A stretch of DNA of 64,000 nt from Eutypa lata (taxonomy: Eukaryota > Ascomycota > Sordariomycetes > Xylariales > Diatrypaceae), in assembly GCA_022661535.1 (NCBI GenBank), contig JAKULF010000010.1, positions 558,001 to 622,000 on the forward strand, given 5' to 3'. Shown here piece by piece: positions 24,866-36,487 of this stretch. The notes under the pieces were generated by a model, which was not told the DNA's origin, searched no databases, and saw only the letters and a program-made list of their open reading frames with translations. Numbering within the stretch: position 1 is the first letter of the stretch; each line of letters starts with the position of its first letter. A program made the position numbers and the translations under genes.

Positions 24866-25233
24866 TTATTAGGGTACGAGGTGGAGTTCGAGATGTTTCG
24901 GGGTTTGATCATGTCAGCTTCAATGGATAGGCTAAATCTGTACACCTTTATTTAGTACAGGTCTTCGGATATGTCAGGTCTGTACAGCTTGGTTGAGGAA
25001 GTTAAATTATATAATTTTATCCAATAGGCTTAAAAATCACGAATTCTATCGTCGATTTAAAGAAGAGTAAGAAAAACGCGTCGCGTTATGTGTGCCAAGC
25101 GCCTGAAGTGGGTCTGCGACACTCCGTTTCGAAAGACAACAAGAGATTAGGAAACTCGGAATTTGAAACCAAATTTTGCATGTCGTTATCTTGCTTGTTT
25201 ACCTACCGAAGGTGAAATATTCCTCTAAACGCG
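24866..25233. other. intergenic spacer
   Basis: A 368-base spacer between the P450 pseudogene and the F-box gene. Nothing beyond presumed terminator and promoter sequence is seen. Confidence 0.5.
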
Positions 25234-26709
25234 ATGGACTCAGCCACCCGACGTCTAGGGGTTCTCGATCTCCCCAATGAGCTGCTCGTCATGATCTTCG
25301 AGGAGCTCAAGTACTCATGTTGGGATCCCGACGAGACGAAGACGCGCAGCTACACAGGTCGGGCCATCGGGAACGCGCGTCTCACTTGCCAGAGGTTCTG
25401 TAGCACCAGTTCTCATCTACTCCTAGATTCCGTCAGCGTTGAAATGAACTTCCGCTCCTTGAAACGATTCTTCGATATATCGCAACATCCCCTCATAGCC
25501 ATCGGAATGCGGGTAGTACGTGTCCTGCTACACTATTATAGTTACAGCATAGCCGAGGACCTGGCTGCTTATGGGAGATACAATGCGGCTAAGATAGGGC
25601 GTCCTATCAATTACTTGGAATATATGATGACTGGCGAGAATGGAAGACGCATACGTATCACGGAACGTATGCATGAAGAATACCGCCAAGGGAAAAAGAT
25701 GATGGAGTCATGGCGTCGTTTGGGACAAGACGACGAGGAGGGGCCGTTCAGGCGCATGGGATTGTCGGGCTACGACACGTACTGTTCTCGTTACCAAGAG
25801 CAGGAGTCTTTACGGGAAAATCAAATCTTTAGTCAGTGCGTGGCCGCAGTAATGGCTAGAATGCCCGCCGTCCGAGAATTGGATTTCTACGACAGCCCTG
25901 GCTACCACTCCAATCCACGAACCCGTGACGTGCTGAACCATGATCAAATGATGGAGATGTTGATCTCACCATCATCATGGGCTGATGCAGACGAAGACGG
26001 TCTCGCGGCCCCGTTTTGCGAGATCGTATTTGATCTGCCACTCGCTCTCCGCAACGTCGGTGTCCAGCTCACCAGCCTTCGAATTGGCGTTTCGTTACTG
26101 AGGGCTTGGATGCATGGACCGTCTACGGAGGAGGCCACCGGGTTAACGGCTGCCATGCAGAACTTGAAGAAATTCGAATATGTGTCCGAGAATGGACGTA
26201 CCCGCCACGGAGAAGGATCGTGGGAAAGGCGCCATTTAAAGTATCTCCCAATTTCTCGGTACACGCGTGCTATCTTGGATACTTCAAGCATCGAGGAGAT
26301 TCATCTTAATTACGTCCCGAAACCACTCGTGTGCCTTCTGGAGTTCATGATTCCCCACAGAGATCGGTCGAACCTGAAGAAAGTGCATCTGGCCGGAGGT
26401 TATATCCACCCAGGATGCCTGCAGCGATTTTTAAACAGCTGCGACCGGGCCGTCTTGAAGCATCTAGATCTCTGGTACATGAAACTTTTGAGTGGTACCT
26501 GGGCCGAGACCCTGGATATCCTGAGGGGCTCTTGTTCCGGCCACGTCTCTATACACTGGCCAATGGGTGCAGAGTGCGATGAGTTGGAGTCGGACGGGGA
26601 TAGGTTTGATTGGATATTCAAGGTCGATGAGGACAGCGACAATCTGAGCAGGGCTGCTAGGTATGTGCTGGGTTTGATTGCTAGCAATCCGATATTGGAG
26701 GTGGTTTGA
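25234..26709 (+). CDS. F-box protein
   Basis: An intronless 491-residue protein from ATG at 25234. An N-terminal F-box-like motif occupies residues 11-60 (LGVLDLPNELLVMIFEEL, then RLTCQRFCSTSSHLLLD), the usual place for fungal F-box proteins that adapt substrates to SCF ubiquitin ligases. The rest is a long region with weak leucine-rich, repeat-like segments (for example LKKVHLAGGYIHPGCLQRFL and LKHLDLWYMKLLSGTW near residues 377-430) that could form the substrate-binding surface. The frame is undamaged and composition is ordinary for a gene here. The target is unknown. It is not closely similar in layout to the F-box-like gene at 4035. Confidence 0.8.
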   Translation: MDSATRRLGVLDLPNELLVMIFEELKYSCWDPDETKTRSYTGRAIGNARLTCQRFCSTSSHLLLDSVSVEMNFRSLKRFFDISQHPLIAIGMRVVRVLLHYYSYSIAEDLAAYGRYNAAKIGRPINYLEYMMTGENGRRIRITERMHEEYRQGKKMMESWRRLGQDDEEGPFRRMGLSGYDTYCSRYQEQESLRENQIFSQCVAAVMARMPAVRELDFYDSPGYHSNPRTRDVLNHDQMMEMLISPSSWADADEDGLAAPFCEIVFDLPLALRNVGVQLTSLRIGVSLLRAWMHGPSTEEATGLTAAMQNLKKFEYVSENGRTRHGEGSWERRHLKYLPISRYTRAILDTSSIEEIHLNYVPKPLVCLLEFMIPHRDRSNLKKVHLAGGYIHPGCLQRFLNSCDRAVLKHLDLWYMKLLSGTWAETLDILRGSCSGHVSIHWPMGAECDELESDGDRFDWIFKVDEDSDNLSRAARYVLGLIASNPILEVV

Positions 26710-27457
26710 CACACATTGTAGTTACAGTGAGAGGAATCTCCCCGCGCGACCGTCTTGTCTAAGTGGGTAGTCATCTTAAAATTCGTATAGGGCAATGTCC
26801 TATAGCCACCCCAATCTACGATGTGACCATTTTACTATGTATATACAAACTTAATTAATGCTTATCTACAAGTTTTGTTATGGAATAATGTTAGGTTACT
26901 AGTGAGAATGTCACGAACAAGAGCTAGAAGAAATGAACAATTTACAGATAGGGGAATAACCACCTGACCACCACTCCAGGTCCATCGCTTCCTCTAGGCG
27001 CTCGCGAAAAGGTCTTTGTGTTAGTTACTTACGGTAACACTTGTATGAACGAAGTACACGATACTTCACCCGGCACTATGGTTGCAAGATTTATTGGTTG
27101 AAACCATCCAATCAAATATAGCAGATTATTGTATGTTATATGTTACTATGGAAATGCAGGCCCCTTCCAGTTTGTTTTAATCCGACAAGTGTGGTATATG
27201 GTAAGGATCTGCTAATATTGATGCAATGCCACACATAAATGAAGCAAGTCTTGGTGTTGGTCGACTTATCGATTGTGCATAGCCCCCGATCAAGGGCGGA
27301 AATCAATCAAATGATTGTTTGTGCTACCTTCAACCCCGGACGAAGGATGAAACGAAGCCGGGTTTTTTCATTGCAAACCATTTATCATATTTCGTTTGCA
27401 CGTCTATCAATTCTCCAACGCCTCTTTATCCACTTGTGTCATTCGGTTTATTGAATC
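26710..27457. other. intergenic spacer
   Basis: About 750 bases holding the 3' end of the F-box gene and the promoter of the CYP505-like gene. No further feature seen. Confidence 0.5.
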
Positions 27458-29128
27458 ATGGCAGAAACTATCCCCATCCCCGGACCCCCCGGTCTTCCTC
27501 TCATAGGCAATCTCAAAGATATCGACCTCAACAACACCGTCCAGAGTTTCATCAGCCTTTCTGAGACATATGGACCCATATTCAAGCTTTACTTGGGCGG
27601 TTCTGAGCGCATCTTCGTTACCGACCACGAGCTTGCGAACGAACTGTGCTCGCGCAAGGACTTTGTTAAGAAAATCACTGGCACTACCGAGCATCTTGCC
27701 AAAGTCATGCCCGATGGAATCCTCACCGCGCAGCATGGCCAGGAAAGCTGGGGTCTCACTCGAAGGACCCTGAACCCCGCGTTCACGAAAGCCTCTGTCA
27801 AAGACATGTTCCCCGGTCCGTACCATGTGTACTGTCGCATACTGAGGCTTACTGACTAACTGATTGTAGAAATGCTGGATATTACCTCACAGCTCGTCCT
27901 GAAATGGGCGCGTTTCGGTTCTGAGAGTGAATTCGACGCCCAAGCGGACTTTACGCGCTTGAGCATGGACACAATCGCACTGTAAGTGTTATCTTGATAG
28001 GACCATTCATTCTATATATTGATCCAGATATGCATAGCTGCGCCATGGGCACGCGATTCAACTCGTTTTACCGCGAGGAACTTCATCCATTCGTACAGAA
28101 GTTCGGAGAAGTATTCGAAGAACTTCAACGAAGGTCAAACAGGCCGCAATGGTACACCTCAATGATGTGGGAGACCAACAGATTGCACGACGAGAATGTC
28201 CACTTCATCCGTACATTCTGTAGCGATCTTGTCAACCAGCGGAGGGCGAACCCAACAGACAAGAAAGACATTTTCAACGCGTTGCTGAACCGAAGAGATC
28301 CTGTGACGGGGAAAGAACTCTCGCACGGCGTCATTACAGACAACATGATCACTTTCCTGTTTGCGGGTAAGGATGCCGTTGGAAATTGTGGGCTTATAAA
28401 CCAGAGATTAACATATTATAGGTCACGACACAACATCCGGTTTGCTATCTTTTGCCTTAGCCCACCTCATCATGAACCCAGAGGCGTATGCTAAGGTACA
28501 AGAAGAAATCGATCGTGTAATGGGGCCCAATGCAATCACGCCGGATTATATCAATCAACTACCTTACGTCAAGGCCTGTCTGAGGGAGACTTTACGCCTT
28601 GAGCCTCCATCACCCGCCCTTGTACTGATGCCTATACCCAAGGATCAAGATTGCGTCGTCATTGGAAATAAGTATCTAATACGAGATGGCCAAACCACAG
28701 TGGTCTTGATCGCCAAGCTCCACCGCGATCCTGCCACATTCGGGCCAGATGCCGTAGAGTTCAGGCCAGAGAGAATGCTCGAAGAAAACCTCAGAAAGCT
28801 TCCCAAGAACGCCTTCAAGCCCTTTGGAAACGGGGCACGGTCCTGCATAGGTAAAGACCGCATACTCCGTGCATTAATACGTGTGCTTAGGAATTCTGAT
28901 GGGGGCTAATATCAGTAAATAGGGAGTGAATTTGCCTTACAACAGGCCACTATGGTTCTGGCTGTTCTCTTGCAGAAGTTTGATTTCAGCTTTGCGGACC
29001 CCGACTATGAATTGCAATACCAGCCTTCTCTCCACCGAAAGGCTAAGGACCTATATATCAAAGCTCGGCTGAGGCCCAACATTGATATCATGTCGTTGCA
29101 CCGCGACCTATTCCCCCCGTCAGCTTAG
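27458..29128 (+). CDS. CYP505-like cytochrome P450, no reductase domain
   Basis: Five exons (27458-27815, 27870-27981, 28038-28366, 28422-28850, 28923-29128) with introns of 54, 56, 55 and 72 nt give 477 residues in one frame. There is no membrane anchor: the protein starts [19 protein letters not shown], typical of soluble fatty-acid hydroxylases of the CYP505/P450-BM3 type. The I-helix GHDTTSG is at 267-273 (Gly267 split by intron 3), ExxR at 322-325 (ETLR), and heme motif [10 protein letters not shown] ends at 410 with ligand Cys408. CYP505 proteins normally continue into a roughly 600-residue CPR reductase. Here the protein stops shortly after the heme domain at DLFPPSA, and no flavodoxin-like sequence follows. 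It must therefore take electrons from a separate CPR, as in CYP540-like relatives, or be a truncated fusion. The non-standard donor GTCCGT of intron 1 is inferred from protein continuity. Substrate is probably a fatty acid or lipid-like molecule, by family only. Confidence 0.85.
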
Positions 29129-29399
29129 GCTATCCAAGGCATCTCAAGAGACAACAGATTGTATGAACTGTATTAAATTGAAGTTGTTTTCATGATCTGA
29201 GTTCAGTTGAGGCTCTCCAAACTATATAAATATGCTTTGGAATGCAGTAGTCATAGCTGAGTTGGTGCTTTATTCTGCAGCCTGGAGTCAATGTATTTTT
29301 GAAGATAGTGACTGTTGATGACTCGATACTCTGAGTCTTATAAATATATACCAGTATTTTCCCTTCATTAGCATATGTAATAGAGTGATAACATATTGC

Positions 29400-30701
29400 T
29401 CATGCCATTCCCAGCTGTTCTGGGTATTGCTGAGAAACAAGTTTATGGAACCCAAGTGATTCCATGATAACGTCTCGACCTTCCCCTATAGGCAGAATGA
29501 TACGATTAGACATGACATCGAGGAGGAACTGACTCGCAACGTTGACGGGATCTATACTCTGGCCTGAGAGTTCCGGTTGATACCCTCCCCACCAAGCCTC
29601 CGAGATTCCAGCAGAAGGCCCTCCAATCTTATCCGTCACGGCTACTTCGGTCTCGCCCATACGGAAACCACCCATTGCTAGTTGCGATGGGTCGAAGAAA
29701 ATGAACTGCGTTCCTTCGTCGCCCCCTAGCAGGCGCAGAATGAGGACTTTGCCCGCGTAGTGTGCCGTATCCGTTAGCAGCCCCACGACCATCTGTCTAG
29801 CTCGGTTGTTGAGCATGCTTCTGGCAAAACCGACAAACTCATCTACCGTCCCGTATATCTTTGACTTTCCCTCCGTCTCTTTGAATGCGTGTCTTCTGTC
29901 GGGCGAGTCTAAGAAAGCGATGGTCGTCATGAACAGAGCAAAGTTGTTGTCGGGTGGCTTGAAGTAGGACAAGGCAACGAGACACAAGAACGTCTTGATG
30001 TCGATTGCGGAAGTGCGATGATCTGGAATACCGATAGATTTAGGCCGATTTCGGGACGAGATCCCGATGATATCATGCCTGATCCTGCTGTCCATCAGGA
30101 AATTAAGTTCTTCAGGTGAAAATATGGTAGGGGGCCACGATGCCTCAGTGGAACAATCCCTATGGCCAACAGAGCCAAGACCGGTATCCTGGACTGAGCT
30201 CATTGCAGCATCTGAAGGCAACGGTCGTAGTGAAAGCTGCAGTTGTTGTGGTGGTTGAAATCCGTGCTCGCTCGCTTCTAATTGAGCTTGTCCAGTCACT
30301 CGATCCCAAATGACAATAAATCGATCAACAACATGGGCGAGTTGCGTTGTCTCCCTTTGGCCACCGTAGTCGCGGCGAGCCTTCATATAAGCCTTCACAA
30401 CCTTCTCAGTTCCGCCAGGCGCCATCTCAACGTAAGATTCCCATTCATCGCTAACGACATTGAATGCGGCCTCGATATTGTGGCGAAATACGTGAAAGAG
30501 TTCTTCATGTTTGATGCAAACCTCAAAAAGTTCGAGTGCCTTGACTCGGCCCTGTTCCTTGAGGGTTTGGCGATTGTAAATGCTAGAGTCGCCGCAGAGG
30601 GCATCGTAGATCTTCGAGGACGCCTGTGCACCGCCGAATTGTTCCCCGGAAAACCAGAAGCCTTGCTGCTTCAACAGATTAATTGGCGTCCATTGAGGCA
30701 T
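29400..30701 (-). CDS. conserved-looking protein of unknown function
   Basis: An intronless 433-residue frame from ATG at 30701. No signal peptide or membrane helix. The N-terminal third is helical and charged. A low-complexity Gln/Pro/Ser linker lies around residues 145-190 (QPPQQLQLSLRPLPS). The C-terminal half is compact, with segments such as LCLVALSYFKPPDNNFALF and ILRLLGGDEGTQFIFFDP. No family was recognised. The long intact frame and ordinary codon use argue that it is real. The first 120 bases upstream contain no alternative in-frame ATG. It lies between the CYP505-like gene (convergent) and the glycosyltransferase gene, but nothing ties it functionally to either. Confidence 0.65.
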   Translation of the reverse strand: MPQWTPINLLKQQGFWFSGEQFGGAQASSKIYDALCGDSSIYNRQTLKEQGRVKALELFEVCIKHEELFHVFRHNIEAAFNVVSDEWESYVEMAPGGTEKVVKAYMKARRDYGGQRETTQLAHVVDRFIVIWDRVTGQAQLEASEHGFQPPQQLQLSLRPLPSDAAMSSVQDTGLGSVGHRDCSTEASWPPTIFSPEELNFLMDSRIRHDIIGISSRNRPKSIGIPDHRTSAIDIKTFLCLVALSYFKPPDNNFALFMTTIAFLDSPDRRHAFKETEGKSKIYGTVDEFVGFARSMLNNRARQMVVGLLTDTAHYAGKVLILRLLGGDEGTQFIFFDPSQLAMGGFRMGETEVAVTDKIGGPSAGISEAWWGGYQPELSGQSIDPVNVASQFLLDVMSNRIILPIGEGRDVIMESLGFHKLVSQQYPEQLGMA

Positions 30702-31573
30702 TGTGTACTTGTACGTGTTCTTGTAGGCTTGCGTAAAGAGTTAGTTAGGATCGATGAAGTTTTGATGAAGTTTAATTACGTAGGTCAAAAGAGACAAATG
30801 TTGCTGGCTGGACGTGATAAGTGGAGGAAAAGACTTCAATTGAAGGCTGAGTATATTTACTAGGTACGTGGGTACTTTTTTACTCTTCCATGTGGGTGGG
30901 TGCATCAATTGTATGTAGTTTGCGTAGGGTCTAAGCATTGAAAGAAGTAGGAAAAAAAGGGAAAGTAAAAAATAAACATGACACACAAGGGGATCGAACC
31001 TCTACATGGTGACGGATTCGGCAAAAGGGTTCAGACAGTAGTTTAGCTACTGCCTTACATCCCTGGTATGTTGAGTCGGGCCACCGACTGCCCCTTTGGG
31101 GCCTCCTTTTCTCACAGAAGGATTTTGCGCACGACTGGAAGGAGAGGTGTCCTCTTCCGAAGATGATACTAGACCATCTTCGTTTTGTAGAACTCTAATC
31201 ATACCCCTTGGCCATTGGGTTCCGGTGAAAGTTTTTGGTCTTCTTTTGATATATAACCTTCCTACCGAATATCCCCTTAGTTAACCCGGATACCTAACCC
31301 ATCCATACATACTAGGTCGACAGTGCCACCTGAGCAACCCCTTAGGCAACCTTTGTATGTATACAATTTCTTGCCTAGCAACACTATTGAGATTAATTAG
31401 TTTCTACATTGTCCTCGTTACTAGAGCGGATCAAGATTTTCTATCCGTATTGTTACAATTTACAACTTACCCCAGTGTTCGGTTTACGCGATGCTTCTCA
31501 CCATCTAGTTGGGAACACATACGAAATTTCAACAGAATCAAAACGGAACATATTAAATTAATCTAAATATTTG
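30702..31573. other. intergenic spacer with tRNA-like hairpin
   Basis: No gene. It contains a minus-strand tRNA-like fragment near 30985-31070, judged degenerate, and a GTCGG-CCGAC hairpin near 31076-31090. The rest is plain spacer. Confidence 0.4.
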
Positions 31574-32845
31574 CTAACTAATTCGATTTTCTCTTAGTAA
31601 AGGCCCCCTCTTATAAGGTTCAATCACCTTGAACTCCACGGTAGATGGGATGTGATCCTGACACCAGTGAATCATCCCATACCTCAACCAATGAGCATAC
31701 GTTCCCGGTACAAAGTCAGATCCCTCATGCTTCCTCCACAATGACCCAAGAGTCTCCCCGAGAACCTTTATAATCAGGCCGTGGGCAAGTTTGAACCCGA
31801 AGCTCCTCTGCAAGCAAGCCTCGACGATTTCTCTCGCCAGTTTCTGCTCCTCACTCTCCGGCTCGCCGTCTCTGGGAAGCGGAAGCGACATAAGATGGAA
31901 CGCCTTATTGCCGTCCCACGCCGTCAACTCGTTGATCATTTGCGAGCCCTCCATGTATTCGATGGCGTAGATATGGTCAGCCACATATTGCGGGCCGTCC
32001 CAGCTCTCTTCATCATCGATAAGTCCCAGCACTAGGGTCATCGCCTGGGCCTGGATAATATAATCTGTCAATTCCTTGCTGATCTCCTCCCCAAAGCTCT
32101 GGCCCTGAAGCGGGACCCCCCTCAACAGCGGATTGGCATGCATGCCCTCCGTACTCGCCTTCCCGCCGTCCTCAGCCCACAGCGCCAAAAGGAGGCGATG
32201 CGTGCGCTCGAACATGGGATTATCCCGGCGCGCCGCCAAGAAGTAGTTCGTCAGCATCGGCACCTCGACCCCGCCGAGCTGATAGGTGAGGACCTCGAAT
32301 CGCGAAGACGGATCTCCCACCGTCGCATTCCACAGCCGATCTAGGTCGCCGATTTGCATCATGCCGGCGTCGGCGTACACCCCGCCGTACTTTAGTAAGA
32401 GCGGAAACCGGACTAGGTCCGAGGTGTGTTGGGGCGCGTAGTCGCCGCCGATGGTGCCGTCTACGAAGGCGCGGGGAAACGTCCCCGGGTCCGAGATGTC
32501 CAGGAAGTTGGCGACGTTCAGGGGCGAACCCGGCACGCGGTCGAGCACGCGGACTGTCCACCCCTGCTTGGAGAAGCGCCGGTGCCAGGCCCGGACGTTG
32601 CGCTTGGTGTACGGGTGCATGTTGGAGAAACCGCTGTGCCAGAAGAACCAGATGTTCTTCTCGGAATCTGACGTGGGTTTCGGGTGTAGGAGGTCGTGGT
32701 CAATTTCTGTGTCTGGTCGCAGGTCGAGGCACTCTGATGGAATGACGTGTACGCCTGGCGGGATTGTGTAGTTATGGGTGTCCATTGTGATGGCTTGTGA
32801 TGGCTGGTTTGACGACGATATGTTGGTGAGCGGTACGTGTAGCAT
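31574..32845 (-). CDS. Caps_synth-type glycosyltransferase
   Basis: An intronless 423-residue frame. The ATG at 32845 gives the longest product. An ATG at 32785 (MDTHNYTIPPG) starts nearer the conserved region and may be used instead. The first conserved block, NIWFFWHSGF, and the block SDLVRFPLLLKYGGVYADAG at about residues 142-161 match the capsular-polysaccharide-synthesis/GT32-like fold (PF05704), in which the Asp after KYGGV binds the sugar-nucleotide metal. The second Asp of a strict DxD is Gly here, as is common in that branch. A final block, SFGFKLAHGLIIKVLG, is also typical. No signal anchor is predicted, so location is uncertain. It probably transfers a sugar to a glycan or small molecule; the acceptor is unknown. 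A (CGCT)n run lies about 75-90 bases upstream of the first ATG. Confidence 0.75.
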   Translation of the reverse strand: MLHVPLTNISSSNQPSQAITMDTHNYTIPPGVHVIPSECLDLRPDTEIDHDLLHPKPTSDSEKNIWFFWHSGFSNMHPYTKRNVRAWHRRFSKQGWTVRVLDRVPGSPLNVANFLDISDPGTFPRAFVDGTIGGDYAPQHTSDLVRFPLLLKYGGVYADAGMMQIGDLDRLWNATVGDPSSRFEVLTYQLGGVEVPMLTNYFLAARRDNPMFERTHRLLLALWAEDGGKASTEGMHANPLLRGVPLQGQSFGEEISKELTDYIIQAQAMTLVLGLIDDEESWDGPQYVADHIYAIEYMEGSQMINELTAWDGNKAFHLMSLPLPRDGEPESEEQKLAREIVEACLQRSFGFKLAHGLIIKVLGETLGSLWRKHEGSDFVPGTYAHWLRYGMIHWCQDHIPSTVEFKVIEPYKRGPLLRENRIS

Positions 32846-34473
32846 TATTGATGCTAATCTAGGTTGTTCAATACCTAGGTGAATAGTTATATGTGTGAAT
32901 AATAGATGGGAAAATGATTCGCTCGCTCGCTCGCTAATGAAGATGAGATCTATGTTGATGTCATTGATATGGATTGTTTAATCGGGCTTCCCCTTCATGT
33001 TAAATACTTTCCATATCATTCTGTCACACGTATGGCATTCGATGATGGTGGATTTGATTGGTCCATATGCATGACCGGAACGGGATGACCTCGAACACTG
33101 CCATCTTGAATCATGATGAGCATCATTCACGTGATAGGATTAGGTTGAGATATAGGGCTGGCTAGTACGATAGATCCTCATTTTTGATTGGTCAATTGCA
33201 TTTTCGTCATCCTTTGCTGTGTTGCTTGTTCCTGAGATAGACCCACTTTGGTGAGAATATTCATCGAGAAGTGAGTCATTAAAACTGAATGACGGATGGT
33301 TACTACACTCAATAGGGGCATCATCAACATCAACGCTAGAGATAGGCGAGTTATGCTTCTGGCGCTTGGTAAATAATTTGGGTCTTGTTCATGATCTCGC
33401 AATTGGGTTAGATCTGGTACTCCCTGAATGGATGCCCCTTACGGCTCCGCCCCACTCGCTTTCCTCCTATCTTCACCATCAATTAGTCGACCTAGCTCGT
33501 CGAAAACGTTTATGGTCGTTCTCTCCGTCGAGGAACCTGTTTTTGTTACATTTTTATGGAAAGTGATATTCTGAGGAAGAATTTAATTGGTGTCCTTTAT
33601 TCAGGCATACCATTCCGTGTTATTTGGGACTGAGATTCGGTTGATGCGACTTTGAAATACTTCCTCGTATCTATTATTCATACGGTAATGCACAAGGTTG
33701 AATAGCAAACAAATTATGCCTGCTTCACCCATAATCAGAGGGGAAAATAGAATTGCACGGTGTTCGCAACTTAGAAATGTTCTTTGATCTATTGTCAATT
33801 GTATCTTCACTTGATCTGGCCATGCTAATCGTCCCCCTTTTCGTTTTGTAATATACGTAGATGGAATGGGCATATTAATTGCGATGAACCACTTGGTTTA
33901 CTATAATAATATCTACACTCTGTGTCATGGCATGTAAGGCTGATTTAAAAAGCTTGGTTCATTTCTTGGCCGTTTTTTAACCCTTTTCAGCCAAGTGTAC
34001 TACTATTTAGGGTATTGTCAGCTTATGGCTGAAGATATTTAGTTGCATATCTATCGAGGCTCGGCACCCGTCGATCAATAGTCCTATTAGTGTAGACCCA
34101 TAGTGACCACGATTATACATATCTGGTAAGTAGGGCTGAATCATGAACGGCCAATAGATGCAGCCAAATAAAAGATTGACATTACATCAGTGCTAAGCCC
34201 CTGACAGCTGAACCCGATCAGCATCCACAACACCAGATTTAGAGTTAATTTGGCCAAGATATCTGCCGGTCTTCGTCATGATACCTCGATATATGATTAT
34301 GCCAGCTTTAAAGCTTCTATGGCAACTGACACCAAAAAGCGGGTTTGTTCCCACGACATAAATATTTGATAGCATATATAAACCAGCTTCACCTCTCAAT
34401 TCAAGGTAATGGCTTTGTGGTTTCATCTCTCATATCCAAGTTTTCTCTTATGTTTGCAATAAAACCCCAGAAA
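32846..34473. other. intergenic, promoter region between divergent genes
   Basis: About 1.6 kb between the glycosyltransferase (minus) and the hydrolase (plus). Short open frames have no recognisable family. A (TCGC)n run lies at about 32919-32936. Confidence 0.5.
34373..34382 (+). promoter_or_regulatory. TATA-like element upstream of hydrolase
   Basis: CATATATAAA about 90-100 bases before the ATG at 34474, consistent with a core promoter. Inference from position and sequence only. Confidence 0.4.
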
Positions 34474-36487
34474 ATGACGAGCATGACTCGTACAGCGGCA
34501 CTTCTACAATTTGGGCTCCTGGCCAGCACCTATGCATCGCCTTCACAACAAATCCATAGTCGGTCTTCTAAGATCGAATGGGGTCCTTGCACCATCGAGA
34601 GTCCTCTCAATATCGAATGCGGAAACATAACGGTTCCCCGCGATTACTCGCAACGGCTCCCCAACTCAACCGTGGAAATTGAGCTTCTCAAAGTCCCTGC
34701 GGTCAAGGGGTCTTCTAAGAGAAGTATTCTGCTCAACTTCGGCGGCCCAGGTCTTCCCGCGCGATCCAACTTAGCTGAACGAGCAGAGATATACCAAGCG
34801 TGAGTAGAACAAAACCATCCAGCGGAGGGAAGAGAAGATGTGACTTATTTACGCATTATAAGCCTTGTTTCTCAACCAGCTAACATCAATATCATAGGAT
34901 TACGGGCGGAGAACATGACTTAATTGCTTTCGACCCAAGGTAATATTGCCAATCCATGAAAGTCAAAGTACGAGAATGCAATGCTAATAAGCATGTTCAC
35001 AGAGGAACTGCAAGCGCCCTGACATTCTCCTGCTACGCCAATGCGACTGAGAGAGCAAGCGCGAACGCCATACTTAATCAGCTAGGCTCGGGAAACTCTT
35101 CGAACGCCCAAGTAGGAAAAACCTGGGCATGGGCGTCCAATTTCGCTGACAGCTGCTCCGAGAATGCCAGTGACGAGGGCAGCTTAATTAGTACTGCTTT
35201 TGTGGCGAGAGACATGATGCAAATTGTTGATGCTCTTGACGAGGATGGCTTGCTGAGATACTGGGGTAAGCGGAAACACAACCCCATGAAGTAATCGGTC
35301 CGCATACTAACAATACTCTTATCTCCTCCTGTTAGGGTTCTCGTATGGTACAGCATTAGGCGCAACGGTCTCGGCTATGTTCCCCGATAAGGTCGATAAA
35401 GTCGTTTTGGATGGTGTTTTGAACCCGACTGAGTATTATGGGTCACTGTAAGATGCATGTCGCAAAAATCACGGAGACCAAGCTAACTATCATACTTATC
35501 TACAGTGACATCGAAGCGTGGGCAGATACCGATGGGACCTTCTCCGAGTTCTTCAAGGAATGCGTCAAGTCGCCTGAACTCTGCCCCCTGGCACAGCACT
35601 CCGACAGCGCGGCCGCTCTTGAAGAAACCATTTACAACAAGCTAGAAGAGTTGAAGTTTCGACCTATTGCCGCAGGTGGAGCCGTCATCGATTTCACGCT
35701 CCTTCAGTCCGTCATCCGCCCCAGCCTGTACCGCCCAGGCCGTTGGACACTTCTAGGCGGCGCGCTTCATAGCCTGCTGTCAGGGGATTATATGGATTTC
35801 TACTCGTACGCGGCCGCGATCCTAGCGGACGGGGGCGAGGCTCACAACGGGGGTGTGGCAACTGATGCCCCTTTCGGAATTCACTGTAGCGACAAGAATT
35901 TCCGCAGGGACAACTTGGACGACTTCTTGCCAGAGCTTCACAAGCAGTGGGGCCAGAGCAAGGTGCTCGGGGATTTCACCACGTTTCTTGCTTCCTCTTG
36001 TGCTCAGTGGGACATCGAGCCGAAAGAGCGATATGAGGGTGGCTTTTGCGGCATCAAGACTCGAAAGCCGCTTCTTGTCGTTGGTAACACCTTCGATCCC
36101 GCGACGTCTATCAAATCGGCCTTCAACATAAGCGCCGGCTTCGAAGATAGTGTGGTTCTCACCCAGGATGGATACGGAGTAAGTCCATGTTCCTTTTTGT
36201 TTCGTACTGTTTTTTTTCCCTTTCTTTTTTTTCTCTTTCGACTTCCAAGTTAACCAGGACTCCCGTAACAGCATTGCAGCTCAGCACAGCCCTCCGTCTG
36301 CACTTCCCTGGCCATCCAGAAATACTTCAAGGACGGAACGCTACCGGAACCCGGAACTGTGTGTAACGTAAGCGTTCCTGCATTTACGGACGTGCCATTT
36401 ATGGAGCAATGGTATGGATTGCTGCCAGAGATAGGGTACCAACCTCCAAAGAATGAGACCCGGCGATCTCAGTTTCTCCTCCCATAG
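34474..36487 (+). CDS. secreted TAP-like serine hydrolase (S33 type)
   Basis: Six exons (34474-34799, 34898-34939, 35003-35265, 35336-35447, 35506-36178, 36272-36487) with introns of 98, 63, 70, 58 and 93 nt give 543 residues. ATG at 34474 yields a good signal peptide ending near TYASPS; ATGs at 34450 and 34483 are alternatives. It is an alpha/beta hydrolase: oxyanion segment NFGGPG, nucleophile elbow GFSYG with Ser213 (Gly211 split by intron 3), acid Asp445 in GNTFDPAT, and His473 as the first residue of the last exon (GYG|HC). The C-terminal TAP-like domain (PF08386) has paired cysteines. The family comprises secreted aminopeptidases/tripeptidyl-peptidases that release short peptides outside the cell. 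Several N-x-S/T sites suit a secreted glycoprotein. All splice joins keep the frame. Confidence 0.85.

Noticed and set aside
30282..30863. 193-codon plus-strand frame
   Set aside because: Antisense to the 433-residue minus-strand gene; no domain and no independent support.
30985..31070. tRNA-like sequence on the minus strand (GGTTCGATCCCC T-loop-like motif and a 7-bp hairpin resembling a D-arm)
   Set aside because: The T-stem has a mismatch, the 5' and 3' acceptor strands do not pair, and no proper anticodon arm forms. Judged a chance or badly decayed tRNA.
11097..34473. One large biosynthetic gene cluster from terpene cyclase to glycosyltransferase
   Set aside because: The enzymes are separated by long gene-poor DNA, F-box, HET and receptor genes and a pseudogene. 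Nothing in the sequence ties them into one pathway.
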